Below are positions 42,306 to 50,667 of a stretch of 64,000 bases of DNA, piece after piece. The notes beneath the pieces are model-generated. The model saw nothing but the letters and a program-made list of their open reading frames with translations. It had not been told where the DNA came from and did not search any database. Numbering within the stretch: the stretch's first letter is position 1; every line of letters starts with the position of its first letter. The DNA comes from Hymenobacter amundsenii (GTDB taxonomy: Bacteria; Bacteroidota; Bacteroidia; Cytophagales; Hymenobacteraceae), in the NCBI RefSeq assembly GCF_002204745.1, contig NZ_NIRR01000009.1, positions 62,001 to 126,000 on the forward strand, in the 5' to 3' direction. The position numbers and the translations under genes were made by a program.

Positions 42306-44573
42306 ATGAACTCTTCTTTTCCTAAGCACCTGCTGGCGCTGCTGTTTCTGAGCCTGTTGCCCGGTCCGGCTGCCTGGGCCCAAAAGAAAAACCCGGCCTC
42401 TATCGCTACCAGCACCCCCGACGTGGAGCGACGCGTGGTCGAACTACTCGCTCGGATGACGCTGGAAGAGAAAGTGGGCCAGCTCAACCAGTATTCCGGC
42501 CGCGAGGTAACCGGCCCGGCCAGCGACCGGAAGAATACGCTGCTGGCCAGCATCCGCGCGGGGCAAGTGGGCTCGATGCTGAACGTGAAGGGCGTGAAGG
42601 ATACCCGCGAAATTCAGGCCGAAGCCCTGAAATCACGCCTCAAAATCCCGCTATTATTCAGCCTCGACGTCATTCACGGCTACCAGACCACCTTCCCGAT
42701 TCCGCTGGGTGAAGCCGCTTCCTGGGATTTGGAAGCCATCCGGCTGGGCGCACATGTGGCGGCCCGGGAAGCTGCCGCGTCCGGCATTCACTGGACGTTC
42801 GCGCCGATGGTGGACATTGGCCGCGACCCGCGCTGGGGCCGCGTGATGGAAGGCGCGGGCGAAGACACCTACCTGGGTTCGCTGATTGCGAAGGCCCGGG
42901 TGCTGGGTTTTCAGGGCGAGAAACTGGGCGGCACCGATGCCGTGATGGCCTGCGCCAAGCACTTTGCCGCTTACGGCGCGGCTATTGCCGGCCGCGACTA
43001 CAACGCCGTGGATATGAGCCCGCAGCAATTGTGGGAAGTTTACCTGCCGCCCTTTAAAGCCGCCGCCGATGCGGGCGTGGCTACATTCATGAACTCTTTT
43101 AATGCCCTGAACGGCATTCCGGCCACCGGCAGCGCCTATTTGCAGCGCGACATTCTGAAGGGCCAGTGGCAGTACCCCGGCTTCGTGGTGAGCGACTGGG
43201 GCTCCATCGGCGAACTAGTCAACTGGGGCTATGCGGCCGACAAGACTGCCGCTGCCCAAAAGGCCATCACGGCTGGCTCCGACATGGACATGGAGAGCGA
43301 CGCGTATCACAAAAACCTGGCGCAACTGGTACAAACCGGCCAGGTGAAAATTGACCTCGTGGATGATGCAGTGCGCCGCGTCCTACGCAAGAAGTTTGAG
43401 CTTGGGCTCTTCGATGATGCCTACCGATTCTCGGACGAGCAGCGCGAAAAGCAGGTGCTGAGCGACCCACAAAACCGCGCCGCCGCCCGCCGGATGGCCC
43501 AAAAATCTTTCGTGCTGCTCAAAAACGAAAACGCTACCCTTCCTCTCACCAAACCGCTTCGCCGCGTGGCTCTCATTGGCCCGTTGGCCAAGGCCAAGCG
43601 CGACCTCAACGGCAGTTGGACCGTGGACACCGACACCACGCGCATCACGTCGCTTTACGAGGGCCTGCGCCAGCGGGCCGGCAAAACTACCGAGCTGCTC
43701 TATGCCAAAGGCTGCGAAATAACGGGCGATAGTCGTGCTGGCTTCGAGCAGGCCATAGCCACAGCCAAAAACGCCGACCTCATTCTGCTCACCGTGGGCG
43801 AGGCGTGGGACATGAGCGGCGAGGCCAAGTCGCGCACCGACATCCACATGCCCGGGGCGCAGGAAGAGCTGTTCCAGGCCCTCAAGGCTACCGGCAAGCC
43901 CGTGGCCGTGGTAGTTTTTGGCGGCCGGCCACTTATTTTCGACACCATAGCGGAGCAGGCCGATGCCATCCTCTACGCCTGGTGGCCCGGCTCGGAAGGC
44001 GGAACCGCCCTGGCCGACGTGCTTTACGGCGACTACAACCCCGCCGGCAAGTTGCCCATCACCTTCCCCCGTAGCATGGGCCAGATTCCTATTGCCTATA
44101 GCCAGCAGTACAGTACCGGCCGCCCTATTACCCGCCCCGGCGAAATCCGCTACAAATCAGCCTATATCGACGCGCCCAATACGCCGCGCTACGCCTTTGG
44201 CTACGGCCTGAGCTATACCACGTTCAACTATTCCGACCTGAAAATCAGCCGCCCGCAAATGCGGACTGGCGAATCGGTGCAGGTAAGTTTCACACTCACC
44301 AACACGGGTAATGTGGCCGGCGAGGAAGTGACTCAATTCTACCTCCGCGACCCGGTGGCTTCCGTGGTGCGGCCCCTCAAAGAGCTGAAGGATTTCCGCA
44401 AAATCAGCCTCCGGTCCGGCGAAAGCAAAACCGTGACTTTTACCATCGATAAAGATAAACTGGCTTTCTACAACTCAAAACTAGAATGGGTGGCCGAGCC
44501 TGGCAAGTTCAATTTTATGGTTGGCAGTGCCTCGGATGATATTCGTCTGGAAGGATCCATGGAACTATTGTAA
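42306..44573 (+). CDS. Secreted GH3 beta-glucosidase, BglX-type
   Basis: Retaining periplasmic exo-beta-glycosidase, 755 aa with signal peptide ending in GPAAWAQ. GH3 N-domain motifs ARMTLEEKVGQLNQYSG, MVDIGRDPRWGRVMEGAGED, CAKHFAAYG and nucleophile Asp297 in GFVVSDWGSIGEL; C-domain with ADLILLTVGEAWDMSGEAKSR and an FN3-like C-terminus (NVAGEEVTQFYLRDPVASV). Length and motifs match E. coli BglX closely. It ends the plus-strand arm of the polysaccharide locus; the 319-bp gap upstream suggests it may be transcribed separately. It is not closely similar to the GH3 at 22416. Confidence 0.95.
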   Translation: MNSSFPKHLLALLFLSLLPGPAAWAQKKNPASIATSTPDVERRVVELLARMTLEEKVGQLNQYSGREVTGPASDRKNTLLASIRAGQVGSMLNVKGVKDTREIQAEALKSRLKIPLLFSLDVIHGYQTTFPIPLGEAASWDLEAIRLGAHVAAREAAASGIHWTFAPMVDIGRDPRWGRVMEGAGEDTYLGSLIAKARVLGFQGEKLGGTDAVMACAKHFAAYGAAIAGRDYNAVDMSPQQLWEVYLPPFKAAADAGVATFMNSFNALNGIPATGSAYLQRDILKGQWQYPGFVVSDWGSIGELVNWGYAADKTAAAQKAITAGSDMDMESDAYHKNLAQLVQTGQVKIDLVDDAVRRVLRKKFELGLFDDAYRFSDEQREKQVLSDPQNRAAARRMAQKSFVLLKNENATLPLTKPLRRVALIGPLAKAKRDLNGSWTVDTDTTRITSLYEGLRQRAGKTTELLYAKGCEITGDSRAGFEQAIATAKNADLILLTVGEAWDMSGEAKSRTDIHMPGAQEELFQALKATGKPVAVVVFGGRPLIFDTIAEQADAILYAWWPGSEGGTALADVLYGDYNPAGKLPITFPRSMGQIPIAYSQQYSTGRPITRPGEIRYKSAYIDAPNTPRYAFGYGLSYTTFNYSDLKISRPQMRTGESVQVSFTLTNTGNVAGEEVTQFYLRDPVASVVRPLKELKDFRKISLRSGESKTVTFTIDKDKLAFYNSKLEWVAEPGKFNFMVGSASDDIRLEGSMELL

Positions 44574-44657
44574 GGGCGGGGCTGAGGTAGTTCAGCTTAA
44601 CCTGGCGGGGCTGGTTTAGAGATGGAGGCCAGCAGAAGGACGTATATTTCTTCTTTT

Positions 44658-44835
44658 ATGGCAACTAAAACCAACGGGACGCCGCCCGACAAAAGCCGTT
44701 AATACGGTGATACTTTCAAGGACGAGATGCTGTGCCTGGCGTCTGAAGGCCGCAGCTATTGGGCCGCGGCCCAATAGCTGGGCATTATCTAAACTGCGCT
44801 ACCGCTGGCAGCAGGCTCAAGTAATCGTCGAGGCT
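44658..44835 (+). mobile_element. Fragment of an IS3-type OrfA transposase
   Basis: Starting at an ATG, the translation MATKTNGTPPDKSR, stop, YGDTFKDEMLCLASEGRSYW, AAAQ, stop, LGII and, after a frame change, SKLRYRWQQAQ matches the helix-turn-helix part of IS3 OrfA proteins. Two nonsense codons and one frameshift make it inactive. OrfB is absent. Confidence 0.65.
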
Positions 44836-44837
44836 AG

Positions 44838-44888
44838 TAGTGCAGCTGTGGTCCGCAACCCGCAGGTATGCGGACCACAGCTGCACTA
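44838..44888. repeat. Perfect inverted repeat, 20-bp arms
   Basis: TAGTGCAGCTGTGGTCCGCA at 44838-44857 is exactly complementary to 44869-44888, with an 11-nt loop. It directly abuts the IS3 fragment. There is no T-run. Such exact arms in a decayed region point to a recent insertion or selection on the structure. Confidence 0.85.
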
Positions 44889-45059
44889 TTGAGCGTCTAG
44901 CGCCGCAGGAGCTCGAAGTAATAAATAAGCCTTTGTCATCTTCGGTCAGCCAACCTTGCGAGCCCCTACCAGCGCCGCCAGCAGATGGCACTGGCCGAGA
45001 CAGGCTAACAGGTAGACGGGCGCCAAGCATTTACCCACCACAGCCAACGTTACGACACG

Positions 45060-45194
45060 TGCCAGCCTACGCCATCGAGAAAAAGGCCGCCACCCTCCTA
45101 CTTCCGGGCTCTGCTGAAGAATCAACCCATTCTGGCTGCCCAGACTCTAGAGCTAAAATCGGAACTAGTGGTGCGCGCCTCCACGGGCGGCTGA
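45060..45194 (+). pseudogene. Remnant of a LacI-family regulator (3-prime end)
   Basis: About 135 bp closely match 20980-21115 of the intact LacI gene, including AAGAATCAACCCATTCTGGC and GTGGTGCGCGCCTCCACGG, and end in TGA at the same place. An extra base near 45110 (CTCCTACTTCC against CTCCTGTTCC) shifts the frame. No upstream part of the gene is left. Confidence 0.88.
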
Positions 45195-45435
45195 GGCGCC
45201 GGACATTATGTAGCGGCCGGAACCGCACATGGCAGCTTTTTACTAAACTGAGAACTGAGCGACCTGTAAATCGTTGCCAGGCCAGATTCAGCACCAACGG
45301 CACGTACTATGAAACGGTGATCTAGCTAACTGTGCTTTTTGGGATAGGGTACGATAACGGGCCCTTATCGCACCTTATTTAAGCCAACTTTTAATATAAT
45401 TGCACTCACTTATCCGACCATTTAAAACCTGATTT

Positions 45436-46152
45436 ATGAATGCTATTCAAAAGATATTACTGCTCTGTCTGTTACTCAGCGTTTCGCCTTTCTTCTTGCA
45501 AGCCCAGTCCTTATTTCGAGAGGGAGAGATTATCTATCAAGCAGATACTGTGCGCCGGCTCGAAAGACACCCGGCAGTCTATATTGCGACTCAACTCGTC
45601 GTGTACCGAAAAGCAGATGCCACCCGCTTAGAAGTGTGGAAGACGAACTACTGGAATCCGGCCGATACGCAGAAGGAAATTCATGTGCGCAATCTCACAG
45701 GTACCTATACCTGGATAGAATTCTCGGATAGCACGTTTGCTGCATCTAGCAAGTTGGTTATGTTTGTTAGCTATGAGGAAGAAAACCAGCTACAACGCAA
45801 GCAGGTGCTTACCCGGTTGAACAGACGGCATCAGCCGAAACAAATCTTAGAAAGTGTTCAATGGTTAGGCTTGCCGGCTGAACGAATCACTTTAGCGAAA
45901 GGGACAGACAATGAATCAGAAGCAGTAGTAACAAAGGCAATCGACTTGTCATTAGGGTCCATCTTTCCTTCCATTCTGACTCTGTCTGGTACGCCTTTGC
46001 AGTTCACCAACGGGGATGGAAGCTGGTTAACTCATTATTCTGCTAAGACCCTTAATTCTCGACCCATACCGGACCAGTTATTTGTAGTGGATCCTAGCCT
46101 AAAAGTGATGAACTTAACGGAATCAAGACAGATGATTTCTGACTTTGATTAG
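45436..46152 (+). CDS. Secreted protein of unknown function
   Basis: 238 aa; a clear signal peptide (KILLLCLLLSVSPFFLQAQS, cleavage about residue 24) predicts export. The mature part starts GEIIYQADT and looks like a beta-rich single domain (VYRKADATRLEVWK, LTGTYTWIEFSDSTF), in the style of DUF4412/GLPGLI-like periplasmic proteins, but I cannot assign it. GC content is visibly lower than in the polysaccharide genes. It lies just after the LacI and IS3 relics and is flanked by a second orphan gene, so it may belong to an acquired segment. Confidence 0.7.
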   Translation: MNAIQKILLLCLLLSVSPFFLQAQSLFREGEIIYQADTVRRLERHPAVYIATQLVVYRKADATRLEVWKTNYWNPADTQKEIHVRNLTGTYTWIEFSDSTFAASSKLVMFVSYEEENQLQRKQVLTRLNRRHQPKQILESVQWLGLPAERITLAKGTDNESEAVVTKAIDLSLGSIFPSILTLSGTPLQFTNGDGSWLTHYSAKTLNSRPIPDQLFVVDPSLKVMNLTESRQMISDFD

Positions 46153-46365
46153 GCATAGGCACTTATCAGATTGCATTTTACTCATGCCAGAGTCTTCCCA
46201 TTTGGCGCAGGAATTCCTGATTTCATCCCTTAACATAAAAGCAATTATACGCGACATCACGGAATCAGTGCGGTCGTACCCTCTCGCTCCCAAAAGTCTG
46301 ATTGTAGTACTTTGACGGGAGCAGCGCTTCAAAGAGGCATCTGCGAAACGCTTTTGAAGAACGTA

Positions 46366-46743
46366 CTACAAGGAACCTCCCATCTTGATGATGCTTAGCT
46401 CTAGGCTAAGAAAATCACTGCAAACGCGTTTTAGATCTTGAAAGCCGATATCACAGATGATGGTATCCAAGTGGTCCAAGCCTCTAAAGAAAGTGTGCCC
46501 TTGAGCTGTGGTGATAGACATATGCACCACCTTCTCTGGTAGCTCATGTACCTCCGTCATGGCCAAAAGCCGCTCACGATTGGCAGATGTAATGCATACA
46601 TGCCAATAAGCTTCGTGGCTATGAAGTAAGTCCGGCTCAAGCACGCGTGGCAGTTCCTCCCACGAGTCTTTCGAAAGGCGCCATAAGGAGCCTTGGGGCG
46701 ATTGGCGCAGGACGGCGATTAAAAATTCGGTTTCTACTTCCAT
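46366..46743 (-). CDS. Hypothetical protein
   Basis: 125 aa if started at the ATG 46741-46743 (MEVETEFLIAVLRQSPQGSL); a further 12 codons upstream are possible. No signal peptide or membrane segment is seen. I recognise no family. GC content is lower than the surroundings. It is convergent with the gene ending at 46152 and lies next to rsmG. The codon pattern looks coding, but confidence is moderate. Confidence 0.5.
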   Translation of the reverse strand: MEVETEFLIAVLRQSPQGSLWRLSKDSWEELPRVLEPDLLHSHEAYWHVCITSANRERLLAMTEVHELPEKVVHMSITTAQGHTFFRGLDHLDTIICDIGFQDLKRVCSDFLSLELSIIKMGGSL

Positions 46744-46878
46744 CGGGCACAGGTAGAAATATGAAAGTACTGACCTCATTCAATGAAATGCAAGCCATCT
46801 ACAACGTATGAATTGGCGCGTAACATTACTTAAACGGTCATTTATAAAACGCTACAGGCGTCGGAGCACTAGTAAACC

Positions 46879-47499
46879 CTACGCCGGCACTACCACTACT
46901 TTTTTTGTCTCGAAAAACTCTTCCGCAAAGAATTCGCTCAAATCTGTTACTTGGGTTTTGAGGCCCGATTCGGCAATCTCTTCGGTCAGGTCGCCGCCTT
47001 TGAGGTAGTAGAGGCCGCTGCCGGGGGCGGCTTCGGCGTGGGGCTTGTAGCGGTGGGCAATCCAGGTGTGGAAGGTGGCCAAGCGGGCCACGGCGCGGCT
47101 TACGATGTAGTCGTACTTGGGGCGCAGCTGCTCGGCCCGGATTTGTTCGGCCGTGACGTTGGGCAAGTGCAGGGCGTGGGCCATTTCCTGCACGGCCTTA
47201 ATCTTTTTGCCGATGCTGTCAACGAGGTGAAACTTCACCTCCGGGAACAGGATGGCCAGTGGCAGGCCTGGCAGTCCCCCGCCCGTCCCCACATCGAGCA
47301 CCGACGAGCCGGGCGCGAACTCCACCACCCGGGCAATGCCGAGCGAGTGAAGCAGGTGGCGCTCGGCGAAGTTATCCATGTCGGAGCGGGCTACCAGGTT
47401 GAGGCGCTCGTTCCAGCCCCGAAACTCGGTTTCGAGCTGCCCGAACTGCTGGCGCTGGTGGTCGGTGAGGTGGGGGAAGTAATGGTCGAGCAGGGACAT
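46879..47499 (-). CDS. rsmG: 16S rRNA (guanine527-N7)-methyltransferase RsmG
   Basis: Methylates G527 of 16S rRNA using S-adenosylmethionine. 206 aa, typical length. SAM-binding motif VLDVGTGGGLPGLPLAI, the N-terminal FRGWNERLNLVARSDMDNFAERHLLHSL and the conserved YDYIVSRAVARL are present. A palindromic element lies just upstream. It is a housekeeping gene that marks the end of the accessory region. Confidence 0.96.
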   Translation of the reverse strand: MSLLDHYFPHLTDHQRQQFGQLETEFRGWNERLNLVARSDMDNFAERHLLHSLGIARVVEFAPGSSVLDVGTGGGLPGLPLAILFPEVKFHLVDSIGKKIKAVQEMAHALHLPNVTAEQIRAEQLRPKYDYIVSRAVARLATFHTWIAHRYKPHAEAAPGSGLYYLKGGDLTEEIAESGLKTQVTDLSEFFAEEFFETKKVVVVPA

Positions 47500-47528
47500 A
47501 AGGGGAGAGTGAAATGGCGATGCAATAG

Positions 47529-47636
47529 AACGTCATTCAGAGCGAAGCGAAGAATCTCGCGGGCGGTCGTTGCAGTAGTAACAATACCATTGCAATGACC
47601 GCCCGCGAGATTCTTCACTTCGCTCTGAATGACGTT
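47529..47636. repeat. Long palindromic element, conserved ends and variable interior (copy 1)
   Basis: The left end AACGTCATTCAGAGCGAAG pairs with CTTCGCTCTGAATGACGTT at the right; further in, GAATCTCGCGGGCGGTC pairs with GACCGCCCGCGAGATTC. Total length is 108 bp. The outer 25-30 bp are shared with the element at 52416-52541, while the interior arms differ but stay self-complementary. Confidence 0.88.
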
Positions 47637-47659
47637 GTGTAGGATACTCAGCTCCTAAG

Positions 47660-48274
47660 CTAGATAATTTCTTTCTTGCCTTTCACCATGTCATAGAGCA
47701 GCTCGCGGGCGCGGTGGAGCTGGGCTTTCACGGTGCCCAAGGGTGCCTTGAGCTCGGTGGCAATTTCCTCGTAGCTCAACTCATCGAAGTAGCGCAGCGT
47801 TACGAGGCGCTGGTACTTATCGGGCAGCCGCGACACGACGTGCTGCATGATTTCGATTTTCTGGTTCTTGATGGTCGTCTCCTGCGGGTTCAGGTTTTGG
47901 TCGCGGAAGTCGATGGTAATTTCGTCGCCGTTATCAATTTTGATGGCCGAGTCAATCGACATCGTCTTGATCTTATTCTTGCGAATAAAATCGATGCAGT
48001 TATTGGTGGCGATGCGGAACAGCCAGGTGCTGAAGGCGTACTCGGGGTTGAATTTGTGCAGGTTCTTGAACGCCTTGGCGAAGGCCTCAATCGTGAGGTC
48101 GTCGGCATCGTCGGTGTTGCGCACCATTTTAAGCACGACGTGGTAAACCGGCTTTTTGTAGATCTGCATCAGCTCGGCGTACGCTTTTTCGTCGTTGTTC
48201 TCCACGGCGGCCCGAATCAGCTTGAAGTCGTGCTTGGCCTTGGCGGAGAACTGTTTTTCCTGATTTACTTCCAT
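47660..48274 (-). CDS. ECF-type RNA polymerase sigma factor
   Basis: 204 aa sigma-70 family factor. Region 2 is visible as NTDDADDLTIEAFAKAFKNL and FSTWLFRIATNNCIDFIRK, region 4 as LPDKYQRLVTLRYFDELSYEEIATELKAPLGTVKAQLHRARELL. No anti-sigma gene is adjacent. Its start overlaps the end of the upstream glycosyltransferase gene by 10 bp, so they are co-transcribed. Such ECF factors are conserved single-copy regulators in Cytophagales; its regulon is unknown. Confidence 0.92.
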   Translation of the reverse strand: MEVNQEKQFSAKAKHDFKLIRAAVENNDEKAYAELMQIYKKPVYHVVLKMVRNTDDADDLTIEAFAKAFKNLHKFNPEYAFSTWLFRIATNNCIDFIRKNKIKTMSIDSAIKIDNGDEITIDFRDQNLNPQETTIKNQKIEIMQHVVSRLPDKYQRLVTLRYFDELSYEEIATELKAPLGTVKAQLHRARELLYDMVKGKKEII

Positions 48275-49413
48275 CGGAGCGAGCGGTTGAGGAATAAGGA
48301 GATTCCCAGGGCGAGGTAATAAAAGAAATACGCGGCGTCGAGAGCTGGCAGCCAGCCAGCGGGCAATTGCCCTTCGAGCCTACGGTCGAGTTGTTGGTAA
48401 ACGCCAACAACAAGGCCGGTTCGTAGCAGGAACAAAGTAGTCAAAGGTACCCAATCGGCGCGAGAAAACAGCAGGCCGAGTGCCACACCGTAGAACAACA
48501 AGTTGGCCCCCACGAACAGTCCGAGGCGTATCCGGTCGGCCAGCCGGTACTGCCGGCCGGCCGATAAATGGCGGCGCTTCTGCCGCCACCACGCGCCCCA
48601 GGTAGCCTCGGCCACGCTGAGCGTGTGGGCGGCTGGCTCGGCCACTACGGCCGCCCGGGCCCCGGCCGCCACCACGTCCTGCACCAGCAGGTCGTCGTCG
48701 CCGCTGAGCGTGCGGATGTGGGAGGCAAAGCCCTTCACCGACCGAAAGGCCGCGCTGGTGTAGCCCAGGTTGCGCCCCACCCCCATATAGGGCTGGCCGC
48801 GCCACGCGAACGACAGAAACTGCGCCCCGGTCAGCAATGTTTCAAACCGAATCAGTTTATTTAGAAACCCAGGCTCGGCCCCATAAGCCGAATACCCGAG
48901 CACCAGTTCGGCGGGCCCGGCAAAGCCCCGTTGCATAAGCCTGACCCACTGATTGGTAGCCGGCACGCAGTCGGCATCGGTAAAGAGCAGGCGCTCGTGG
49001 CGGGCGGCTTTAATGCCCAGCGTGAGGGCGTATTTTTTGGGTGCGAGGCCGGCCGGCGTGTGCGTTACCGCCACCAGGTGCACCCGCGGAAACTGCCGGG
49101 CCAATTGCTGGGTGTCGTCGGTCGAGCGGTCGTCGATGAGGATAATTTCGAGCAGTTCGGCGGGGTAGTCCTGGGCCAACAGCAGGGGCAGCAGGCGCGC
49201 CAGGTTGGCCTGCTCGTTGTGGGCGCACACCAGCACGGAAACGGGCGCGTCGTCGGGGCCGGCAGCTGGCTCGGGGGCGCGGCGGGCGAAGGGCCAGAAG
49301 TAGTAGGCCGCGTAGAAGCACTGCACCAGCAGGGCCGCCAGCAACAGCCAGATGGCCGGAGAAAAAGAAAACGACAAGGGGCAGCAGGGATTTCGAGCGG
49401 TAAAAGTAGGCAT
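48265..49413 (-). CDS. Family 2 glycosyltransferase, membrane-bound
   Basis: 382 aa from the ATG at 49411-49413. The apparent 96-codon upstream extension is an antisense reading of the tgt start and an inverted repeat, and is rejected. A membrane segment at the N-terminus is followed by a GT2 domain with VSVLVCAHNEQ, LIDDRSTDDT, LLFTDADCVPA (DxD) and SGDDDLLVQD plus QKRRHLSAG, the QxxRW-like motif of processive GT2 enzymes. Two or three C-terminal membrane helices follow. It probably makes a surface polysaccharide or glycolipid. It is divergent from tgt over only 109 bp. Confidence 0.9.
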   Translation of the reverse strand: MPTFTARNPCCPLSFSFSPAIWLLLAALLVQCFYAAYYFWPFARRAPEPAAGPDDAPVSVLVCAHNEQANLARLLPLLLAQDYPAELLEIILIDDRSTDDTQQLARQFPRVHLVAVTHTPAGLAPKKYALTLGIKAARHERLLFTDADCVPATNQWVRLMQRGFAGPAELVLGYSAYGAEPGFLNKLIRFETLLTGAQFLSFAWRGQPYMGVGRNLGYTSAAFRSVKGFASHIRTLSGDDDLLVQDVVAAGARAAVVAEPAAHTLSVAEATWGAWWRQKRRHLSAGRQYRLADRIRLGLFVGANLLFYGVALGLLFSRADWVPLTTLFLLRTGLVVGVYQQLDRRLEGQLPAGWLPALDAAYFFYYLALGISLFLNRSLRWK

Positions 49414-49419
49414 TCGGAG

Positions 49420-49427
49420 TACCTTTG
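49420..49427 (+). promoter_or_regulatory. Putative -7 promoter element for tgt
   Basis: TACCTTTG matches the Bacteroidota -7 consensus TAnnTTTG exactly. It sits just upstream of the inverted repeat at 49434-49520, so a tgt transcript from here would begin with that hairpin. I see no clear TTTG at the expected -33 spacing. Confidence 0.45.
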
Positions 49428-49433
49428 TGGTTT

Positions 49434-49520
49434 GAAAGCTGCAAGCCACAAGCTGCCAGCCGCAAGCTTTGCCTTGTAGCCCTCCACTTGTAGCTTGTGG
49501 CTTGCCGCTTGCAGCTTTCT
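49434..49520. repeat. Inverted repeat of the GCTTGTAGCTTG type between divergent genes (copy 1)
   Basis: GAAAGCTGCAAGCCACAAGC at the left pairs with GCTTGTGGCTTGCCGCTTGC and AGCTTTC at the right. It fills nearly the whole 109-bp space between the GT2 and tgt start codons. A related element lies at 54361-54482, again between divergent genes. Confidence 0.75.
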
Positions 49521-49522
49521 CC

Positions 49523-50653
49523 ATGACCTTCGACTTACTCGCGACCGACCCGCACTCCAAAGCCCGCGCCGGGGTGGTGCACACCGACCACGGCTCGATA
49601 GAAACGCCCATTTTTATGCCCGTGGGCACGGCTGGCACCGTGAAAGCCGTGCAGCAGCGCGACCTGAAGGACGACATCAAGGCCCAGATTATCCTCGGCA
49701 ATACCTACCACCTCTACCTGCGCCCGGGCCTGGAAGTCATCAGCAAAGCCGGCGGCCTGCACAAGTTCAACGGCTGGGACGGCCCCATTCTCACCGATTC
49801 GGGCGGCTACCAGGTGTATTCGCTGAGTGGCACGCGCAAAATCAAGGAGGAGGGCGTGAAATTCCGCTCCCATATTGATGGCTCGCAGCACTTGTTCTCG
49901 CCCGAGGGCGTCATGGATATCCAGCGCACCATCGGGGCCGACATCATCATGGCCTTCGACGAGTGCACGCCCTGGCCCTGCGAGTACGACTACGCCGCCC
50001 GCTCGCTCGACATGACGCACCGCTGGTTGAAGCGCTGCATCGCCCGCTTCGACAGCACCGAGGGCCACTACGGCTATTCCCAGACGCTGTTCCCGATTGT
50101 GCAGGGCTCCACGTTCAAGGATTTACGCGTGAAGTCGGCCGAGTTTGTGGCCGAGCAGGGGCGCGAGGGCAACGCCATCGGGGGCCTGAGCGTGGGCGAG
50201 CCGGCCGAACTGATGTACGAAATGACCGAGCTGGTCTGCGACATTCTGCCTCCCGACAAGCCCCGCTACCTGATGGGCGTGGGCACGCCGGCCAATATTC
50301 TGGAAAATATTGCGTTGGGCGTAGATATGTTCGACTGCGTGATGCCGACCCGTAACGCCCGCAACGGCATGCTGTTCACCACCCAGGGCATCATGAACAT
50401 TGCCGCCCGCAAGTGGGCCGACGACTTCGAGCCGATTGACGCGGAGCTGGGCGGCTATGTAAGCACGTTTTATTCGCGCAGCTACGTGCGTCACCTCTTC
50501 CACAGCAAGGAAATGCTCGGCCCCCAAGTGGCCTCCATCCACAACCTCACCTTCTACCTCTGGCTGGTAAAGCAGGCCCGCGAGCAAATCCTGGCCGGCA
50601 CGTTCCGGGAGTGGAAAGAGGTGATGGTAAAAAAGCTGATGACGCGCTTGTAA
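49523..50653 (+). CDS. tgt: Queuine/preQ1 tRNA-guanine transglycosylase
   Basis: Exchanges guanine-34 of GUN-anticodon tRNAs for preQ1. 376 aa from the ATG at 49523 (MTFDLLATD); 18 codons upstream lie in an inverted repeat and are rejected. The active-site segments LTDSGGYQVYSLS and DMFDCVMPTRNARNGM are intact. The zinc site that in E. coli reads CDCYTC is replaced by AELGGYVSTF and has no cysteines, while the following SRSYVRHLFHSKEMLG is conserved. I recall this as a phylum trait and not decay. Downstream comes a low-GC membrane protein and then the LptF/LptG permease. Confidence 0.96.
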   Translation: MTFDLLATDPHSKARAGVVHTDHGSIETPIFMPVGTAGTVKAVQQRDLKDDIKAQIILGNTYHLYLRPGLEVISKAGGLHKFNGWDGPILTDSGGYQVYSLSGTRKIKEEGVKFRSHIDGSQHLFSPEGVMDIQRTIGADIIMAFDECTPWPCEYDYAARSLDMTHRWLKRCIARFDSTEGHYGYSQTLFPIVQGSTFKDLRVKSAEFVAEQGREGNAIGGLSVGEPAELMYEMTELVCDILPPDKPRYLMGVGTPANILENIALGVDMFDCVMPTRNARNGMLFTTQGIMNIAARKWADDFEPIDAELGGYVSTFYSRSYVRHLFHSKEMLGPQVASIHNLTFYLWLVKQAREQILAGTFREWKEVMVKKLMTRL

Positions 50654-50667
50654 GCTGGTTCTAAATT

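Noticed and set aside
48265..49701. 478-codon version of the glycosyltransferase
   Set aside because: The first 96 codons cross the tgt start and an inverted repeat; the membrane segment and homology begin at 49413.
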